Shown here piece after piece: positions 58,165 through 64,000 of a stretch of 64,000 nt of DNA. The first letter of the stretch is position 1. The number at the start of each line of letters is the position of its first letter. The stretch spans positions 7,384,535-7,448,534 of the forward strand of contig CM034138.1 in NCBI GenBank assembly GCA_019914995.1. The letters run 5' to 3'. The notes under the pieces are model-generated. The model was not told where the DNA came from. It did no database searches and saw only the letters and a list, made by a program, of their open reading frames with translations. The position numbers were made by a program, and so were the translations under genes. This DNA comes from Acanthochlamys bracteata. Its lineage: Eukaryota > Streptophyta > Magnoliopsida > Pandanales > Velloziaceae.

Positions 58165-58774
58165 GTATCAACCCAAGCAAGCTGCGGAAAAACTTTTTAG
58201 TGACATGCAAGCTAAAGGTATTAGCCTTGGTCTTCATACTTGGAATGTCAGGTTACATGGGCTCTTCGAGTGTCATAATGTTGATGAGGCATTGAAAGTG
58301 TTTGAAGTTATGAATTCTTCAAATTTGCAACCTAATGTTATTACATACACCATTTTAATCAATGGTCTGTCCAGATCCGGCAAGATACAAGCTGCAGGGG
58401 ATCTCTTTAAGGCAATGACTGATCGAGGATTAGTGCCCGACGTGGTCACTTATGATAGTATGATAAAGGCTATATTAAAGGAGGATTGCTGGATGAAGCT
58501 GTCAACTTGTTGGAAGTGATGAGGAGAACCGGTTGTCCTCTAGATTTGCAGATTTGCAATGCAATCGTCAGAGCTTTTCTATCGAAAGGTGATGTGCAGA
58601 AGGTGGCCGACCTTTATAAATTTGGTGGCAAAGGGTTTTACTGGAGGACGCCACTTTTCGTGAGTTGCTTAGTTTACTAACCCAGACTCCCCAACATAGG
58701 GAAATCATAGCCTTGCTGCCTGACCTTCGTAGATGTTGTAGTAAATCTGGAAGAACATCCAATCTCTGTGAATA
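58165..58774 (+). pseudogene. PPR gene fragment (3' part of an Rf-like PPR)
   Basis: It matches the last third of the PPR gene at 13.6-15.9 kb, from TATCAACCCAAGCAAGC to the stop. It reads AEKLFSDMQAKGISLGLHTW, FEVMNSSNLQPNVITYTI, NGLSRSGKIQAAGDLF and MTDRGLVPDVVTYDSMIK. One base is missing near 58468, which puts the next step (LDEAVNLLEVMRRTGCPLD) in another frame. A second missing base in GGGTTTTACTGG (about 58636) breaks the end, where LLTQTPQHREIIALLPDLRR is in a third frame. The 5' two thirds of the gene are absent. The matching 3' flank shows that a genomic duplication, not a retrocopy, produced it. Confidence 0.9.
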
Positions 58775-58861
58775 ATTTCTTATTTGAATGTTATCTGTGA
58801 ACGTGGAACAAGGACTTGCTTTATCTGTTGCTTTGGGCAGGTAGTAAGCTTCACTTTAGAA

Positions 58862-59066
58862 GTACTTACTAAAAAAGAGTTTTTTCAAAAAAAAGATTTT
58901 ATATATATTATTTCATTAATTTTTTAAAATATTAAATTATACATGTAATTATTTTATAATATATTTTATCTGTATTTTAAAAAATTTTTAAAAATTATAC
59001 ATAATTTTTTTGGAATTAAAAAGTAGCTTATTGAAATTGATAAGCAATTCCAAACATATCCTTATC
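58862..59066. mobile_element. AT-rich MITE inserted in the duplicated PPR flank
   Basis: In the 3' flank of the PPR fragment about 200 bases of A/T-rich DNA, from near ACTTACTAAAAAAGAG to AAGCAATTCCAAACATATCC, interrupt sequence that is continuous beside the intact PPR gene (about 16031-16050). The internal AAGCAATTC end-motif links it to the AT-rich blocks at 18.4 and 22.3 kb. The exact termini are uncertain by several bases. Confidence 0.65.
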
Positions 59067-59211
59067 TCTCTTTCCGATGATGCGCTGAAGTCACAACACA
59101 TTAATGATGCTCGGAAAAATCTTCAACATATTTTTTGTTTCATTAAATTATTTTATTATAAGTATTTTTAAACGTTTCCATAATACCCAAGTATAGTAGG
59201 TAGATTCAGAT

Positions 59212-59510
59212 CGTTATGCCTTCAGTGCGGGTGGGAACTTATTCGGTAAGAAATTTCGCTACCTCAGGACCGTTATAGTTACGACCGCCATTCACCGGGG
59301 CTTCGGTTGCCGGCTCCCCTGTCATCAGGTCACCAACTTCTTTCCTTCCGGCACGGGACAGGCATTAGCCTCCATCTGTGGTCTTACGACTTTGCAAAAA
59401 CTTGTGTTTTTGGTAAACAGTCACTTGAGCTTGGCTACTGCGACCCCTTATGAGGAGGCACCTTTTTCTCTCAAAGTTACGGGGCTATTTTGCCGAGTTT
59501 CTCAGAGAGA
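59212..59510 (-). pseudogene. Plastid-type 23S rRNA fragment (NUPT)
   Basis: About 300 bases are the complement of an rRNA large-subunit segment. Key words on the plus strand are GAATTTCGCTACCTTAGGAC-like (here AAATTTCGCTACCTCAGGAC), CACCGGGGCTTCGGTTGCC, GGCTCCCCTGTCATCAGGTC and GTGTTTTTGGTAAACAGTC, then CCCCTTATGAGGAGGCACC and TTACGGGGCTATTTTGCCGA. They lie in the order of 23S rRNA domain IV and its border. The words fit plastid 23S better than mitochondrial 26S. Several C-to-T and G-to-A changes at former CpG or CpNpG sites, together with small deletions, show it is an old nuclear insertion, not an assembly contaminant. Confidence 0.88.
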
Positions 59511-59714
59511 CAATTTAAGCCACTCCTAGAAATAAGTTATTAAAGAGTGGGTGTTCAAAAATAAAATTTATGAAAGTAAATTTATAAAAATAATATAAAA
59601 AATCTCTTAAAAACTAATTTTTTGATCAGAAAACATATCATTTTTTATATAAGGAAACCACCTCGGATCACTTAAAGCTAAGTAAACAAACGATAAACTT
59701 TACGGCATGCTCAG

Positions 59715-59935
59715 TTAATGCAAGTCCAGACATTTTGAGGGCAGCCGGCATCCATTCCATAAAAACATAAAATATGACCTGAAATCTAAATTGACAAACT
59801 TCAAAACAAATGCTCCAGAGTGCAGCTGCCTGCTTCTAACATCCTTAATATACCACTTGGGCGAGTAATAAACCCTGTCATTTATAGGCTGCAGTCGTAG
59901 AAAGGCAAATGCAACAAAAAAGGCGAGATCACCAA
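59715..59935 (-). pseudogene. OSCA/CSC1-like channel gene fragment
   Basis: The minus strand reads FFVAFAFLRLQPINDRVYY, SPKWYIKDVRSRQLHSGAF and VLKFVNLDFRSYFMFL. This is the N-terminal region of the OSCA (hyperosmolality-gated calcium channel, CSC1-like) family, whose usual text is FAILRLQPINDRVYFPKWY and KFVNLDFRSYIRFLNWMPAA. The continuation WMPAALKMSGLALTEHA is present but in another frame. Only this first-exon piece is found, with no later membrane segments nearby. It is a dead fragment. Confidence 0.83.
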
Positions 59936-59954
59936 CTACGTTATCATCAAAGAG

Positions 59955-60222
59955 GAGAATGAAATCCCGGTTGAGGAAGGGGTGCGGCAAAGCGGCTAAA
60001 AATTCTTCACCAATGATGTCTTCTCATAAAAGCAAGAATGGCTTGAGAAACTGGGGAAGTCAATCAGATGTGCTCCCGAAGGAACGAGGAGAGCGAAGGT
60101 CCAAACTGGTGGAACCGGTGCACTTCCAATCTTGTGGCTCAACAACACAAACTCAACTGCTAGGCTTCCATTGTATATGCCATAGCCGTTTTGAGCCTAT
60201 TTGCTTGTTAGAAAGTGATTGA
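59955..60222 (+). other. Coding-like remnant of unknown family
   Basis: A GC-richer stretch next to the OSCA fragment. One plus-strand frame reads QEWLEKLGKSIRCAPEGTRR, AKVQTGGTGALPILWLNN and TNSTARLPLYMP, but it is preceded by two in-frame stops. The residues look like real protein, yet I cannot name the family. It is probably another broken gene piece. Confidence 0.35.
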
Positions 60223-61561
60223 AAAAGTGAGTTACCTTAATAAAGTGCAGAAACGTTTAAAAATATTTATAAAATAATTTTTTTAAATAAAAAATATTTT
60301 TATATTTTTTTAAAAATAAGTTTTATTTTTTTAAAAAAAAATAATAATATATAATAAAAAAATTTATTATATAATTTTCTTATATTTAAATATTTATAAA
60401 ATATATATTAAAAATATATAATTAAAAATTAAAAAAAATATTTGGAAAACGCAATACTAACTCCCCCGAATACACGCGCTTGTAATTCTCAGTTGCATTC
60501 CAACGTTTACTGCACTACCCCTTCCGCTATTATTTAAAAGTTCTTTTGAGAATGATAATACAATATACAGTTTTTAAAAGTTATTCAAAAATTTTATAAT
60601 GCGGTAATCTCTCTGCTGCATCGTTTGAAATTTTTGGGTGTGTTTTAATTGTCTATAAGTGAATCTGAAAATAAGTTTTTGAAACTAAATTTTTTAGAAA
60701 ATAGATTAATAAAAATTGAATTTATAAGAGCAAAATCTGTGGGAATGTTTGATAAAAAAATTATTTAAGAGAGATCACTTATGGATAAATAAATAAGGCT
60801 TTTGTGTAAAACTGTCTTAGAATAGAATTTTGTGTAAAACTATCTTAGATTTCAAGGCCTACCTTTTGATAAATTTTTTTTTTATCTTCTAAGATATTTT
60901 TTAAGAACTAATTTGTTAGTCCAAATTCTAAGAACAATAGGAAGGTATTTTTGTATATATTAAGATTTTAAACAACAAAGAATATTTTCTTAATCAAATG
61001 TAAGTTAATATCCAGAAAGAAAGAAAACAATAGAAGACTAATTTTTGCCGGATACGAATGTTTATAGTTTTAAATTGTAAAATATTATATATATCAAATT
61101 TTAGTTTTTTTTCTCAGCCAACGATTTTGAAGTACTTTTAAAATAAAAATTTTTAAAATAATAAATATTTTTATTCTATTTTAAAAAATAAGTTCAAATT
61201 TTTTACCAAAAAATAAAAATAAACAATTATATATTATGTCAAATTTTATTCGATATCATAAAAATTTTATTAAAAAATATAAAATAAAAAATATTTTTTG
61301 AAAAATAATGAAAAAGCTATTTCAAATGCTCTCCTAAGAGAAACAAAACAGAGCGCGCAAAAAAAATTCTTTACGAAGAATATGAAAATTCCTTTTTTAT
61401 CAAATCCCAAATTTCCCTACGTCTTCTTCTTCAGATCTTCCATGTTACACACAGAAAGATTTAATTTATGGTCTACTAGGAGTAAGAAAGATTGGTTCTT
61501 GGTTAAGGGAGAAACCGAAAATTTGAATCTTGGTTTCAAGGCCAGATGGGTTGTTTTGAGA
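60223..61561. other. Intergenic AT-rich DNA
   Basis: MITE-like A/T-rich blocks (about 60.24-60.45 kb and 61.12-61.31 kb) and no recognised gene. It is the upstream side of the CIPK fragment. Confidence 0.4.
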
Positions 61562-61672
61562 ATGGTAGTGAAGTACGAAGTTGGGAGGACGATCGGAGAA
61601 GGAACTTTCGCGAAGGTGAAGTTTGCTAAAAAACAAGGAGACGGGAAAAGAGTTGATTTGATTTGGCTTTGA
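61562..61672 (+). pseudogene. CIPK (CBL-interacting protein kinase) 5' fragment
   Basis: From the ATG at 61562 the frame reads MVVKYEVGRTIGEGTFAKVK then FAKKQGDGKRVDLIWL and a stop. YEVGRTIGEGTFAKVKFA is the P-loop start of the SnRK3/CIPK kinases, which decode calcium signals with CBL sensors. The match breaks right after the glycine-rich loop, before the VAIK lysine strand, so no kinase can be made. Upstream sequence with an open frame (KDWFLVKGETENLNLGFKAR) may be old 5' UTR. No further kinase sequence is seen before the NLR pseudogene, which starts about 200 bases on. Confidence 0.8.
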
Positions 61673-61876
61673 TAAAATTTGAGCTCATACACTTGTCAGA
61701 TTACCAGATTCATTTGCTAGAGCAAGAGGTGTTTATATATAGGAGCTAGTTCTCAGAGTTCTAACAAATTGGAATTTGAATACATGCCATTCAATATTCT
61801 CAACATTGTCGTAAAGAAGTTAATAGGACACCAACAACTTTGGTTTGCTACTACAGGCACAATGGAAATGAAAGTT

Positions 61877-64000
61877 TCAATATTCGAAGCCTATTATCGC
61901 TAGTTCGCTATTACTTGCCGCTTGCTGGTCGAGACGGAGCTTTTTCAGTGTAGGACAATGGCTGATTTCAATTAATTCCAGAGAAGGGAAAGACAGAAGC
62001 AGAGGATATATGCTGCTCAACTTAGGGCAAAAATGTAGGATTAATTTCTCGAGGTTTTTGAATGTAGAGTCTTGTAGCTTGCTTATCCCTTCAAATTCAG
62101 CTTTTTCGGCACTCACGACCTCTTCCAAGCTATCACATGCGTATAGGTCCAGCATAGCAAGGCATGGAAGGTTGGTGACCCATGTGATGTCTTTTAACTT
62201 ATCGCACTGATAAATGAACAAATTATGTAAACTCTCAAGACGACTCTGGCTTGGTCCAGCTCCCTTCAACCAGACTCGCTCGAACTTTCGAAGATTTACG
62301 AGAAGAAGCTCCTCCAAATTGTCAACGGTGTCTGAACCATCCACTATCAGCTTCTCCAAATCATCACATGTTTCTATCTCCAGATATTGGAGGCACCTCC
62401 CCATGTCACGTCCGAGTTGTTTCATTTGGAGGGACTCTAAACCATCTAATTTATCTATATAAAGACGATGCATGTTGAAGTACTTAAGTTGCTCAAGTGT
62501 TTCAATAGAGCAAACTCTCATAGAAAGAGCTTTCAGCTTTCTCACTTTTAGTTTCTCAAGATAAGCGGGAGCAATGTCAGTACCTGGAAACACATCAAGC
62601 ACCTGTAGCAAAGTAAACTTACAATAGCATCCAACTGTTCACAACTTAAAGAATCCTGCGAACTATTGTATAGGTACTTGAGTTTCTTCAACTGTCCCTC
62701 GATGATAAGTAGATCGACATACAGAATTTTTATGTGCAAGTATTCCAGCTCACTCAGATCGCAAATTTCCTCAGAAAAAGCCTCTAAATCGTTCATTATG
62801 TTAAATACTGCCAAGTATTTAAGAGATGGCATTCGTTTGAAGAAGCCTTCAAGTACAGTTAGTCTTGAAACACCATGCAAGTCAAGCACAGTTAGTCTTG
62901 AACAATCAATTGGAACCTTGAGTTCTAGATCACCTCCGAACCAAATAGATACACATTCTGCATCCTTCCCGATGTCTACGGTTACTGTTTCCTCTTTAGA
63001 ACTATGATTTTCTGTTATCCATCTTCTCTCCTCTTCTCCACACTTGGAAGCTATCAAGATGGCCATGTCTCGAATAACATCATGAACCTTTACTATCCGA
63101 TCACACCGCTCGTTTTTTCCAGATTCTACCAGGCATGCATTCTCTAGATAGCCGATGATGTCATCACCTTGATTATAAGCTTCTATAATGTCTTGGAACT
63201 CGTCGATCAACCCTTTTCCAATCCAACATCGGAAGAGATCTTTTGTTCGTATTTTATAATCTTCGGGCCACATAACGCAACACAAGAAGCACTCCTGAAA
63301 TTTTTCGTTCTGCAAATTATCATATGTGAATTTCAAAGTACGGAATTCCTTGTCCTCGTTGTCGAGAATGCTGCTACCTTTCGATCTCCTGAGAGTTGAA
63401 AGTGCATGCTGCCACTCTCCCGGTGAATTCTTGATAGACATGGCTCTTCCGATAACTTTGAGTGCGAGAGGCAATCCATCGCACTCCTAGGCCACTTCCT
63501 TCGCAAGCTTCTCGATTCTTGGATTGGACAGTATCGTCTCCCCTACCATCTGCTTAAACATTTGCCAAGCCTCTTCTTTGTCCAAGCATTTACCTTCTCT
63601 GTTATTGTTGCATTCATTCCAACGCACACTTCTCGCAATCGTGTCGTGAAAGCAACTTTTTGTTTCAATTGAGTCTGATCAACTAAGTGATGAAGTGGGA
63701 TGCCGATTGATCTTAAATCAATTTCTTCCCATATGTCATCCAAGAGGAGTAGGAAACTTCTCTTCGCCAACTGATCGAAGATAGTGTTTCCATCAGCTTC
63801 TTTGGGTAAGCCCAACTGTTTTGCTATGCTGCTTTGCACTTCACCCAAATTAAAATTTTTTGAAACCACAACAAATATCACATTCTGAAACAAGAGTTTC
63901 GAGTCCTCATCAGTGTGGAGACGAAGGACTTGGTCATTAATGGCTTTCAAAAGAGTGGTCTTTCCCACACCGCCCATTCCCCAAATTCCTATAGTCTTTG
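61877..64000 (-). pseudogene. CC-NBS-LRR disease-resistance-like gene (RPS2-type), disrupted, extends past window
   Basis: The window's right edge cuts in front of the P-loop (TIGIWGMGGVGKTTLLKAI). Following motifs on the minus strand are kinase-2 LLLLDDIWEEIDL, RNBS-B VAFTTRLREVC, GLPLALKVIGRA, RNBS-D CFLCCVMWPEDYKI and an MHD-equivalent VKVHDVIRDMAI, then leucine-rich repeats to the stop at 61877. DDIW with its tryptophan and VHDVIRDMA are CNL features. There are three lesions: a one-base loss near 63590 that gives a premature stop, an in-frame TAG at 63487-63489 just before ECDGLPLAL (a Gln is usual there), and a frameshift near 62615 that splits the LRR region. As it stands no full NLR can be made. 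Intact NLRs of this type are cytosolic immune receptors. Confidence 0.88.

Overview
This window is nuclear DNA of a flowering plant, most likely a eudicot. The evidence is split genes with GT-AG introns and AT-rich introns and intergenic DNA, P-class PPR and CC-NBS-LRR genes, a plastid-rRNA insertion, and many short non-autonomous DNA transposons. The species cannot be named from the sequence alone. Exon boundaries below were worked out by hand from reading-frame continuity, splice consensus and recalled family motifs; no database was searched.

Layout. 0-11 kb: a dienelactone hydrolase gene (+, 5' end cut by the window edge), a tail-anchored coiled-coil protein resembling the peroxisomal/mitochondrial division factors PMD1/2 (-), and a complete six-exon PDCD5 gene (+). 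11.3-13.3 kb: a hAT-type transposon that has captured part of a Rab5-interacting-family (RAB5IF) gene, followed at once by an intact Rf-like PPR gene (13.6-15.9 kb, +). 17-27 kb: mitochondrial-type ccmA (ABCI1, -) and prohibitin (-), separated by MITE-rich DNA with a three-copy 94-bp tandem repeat. 27.6-31.4 kb: a diverged direct duplication carrying broken jacalin-lectin genes; one copy holds a CACTA-type insertion and the other preserves the empty site. 31.6-34 kb: an EMI1-like twin-CX9C protein (-). 36-37 kb: an RNase III-like gene (-). 37-41 kb: repeats, a second intact-ended hAT copy and a decayed Ty1-copia gag. 41.7-44.4 kb: a condensin CAP-H gene with several lesions (-). 45-48.5 kb: a nine-exon SPT2 chromatin gene (-). 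51.9-56 kb: a ten-exon GT14/BC10-like glycosyltransferase (-). 58-64 kb: a stretch of broken genes made of a PPR fragment, a plastid 23S rRNA fragment, an OSCA channel fragment, a CIPK 5' fragment and a CC-NBS-LRR pseudogene that runs off the right edge.

Several intact genes have mitochondrial roles (ABCI1, prohibitin, EMI1-like, PMD-like, probably the PPR). The spacing is typical of plants and nothing suggests an operon or cluster. I found no clearly new biochemical system. The most informative signals are the gene-capturing hAT element, two transposon insertions datable by paralogous empty sites, and the decay patterns of CAP-H, jacalin, PPR and NLR copies.
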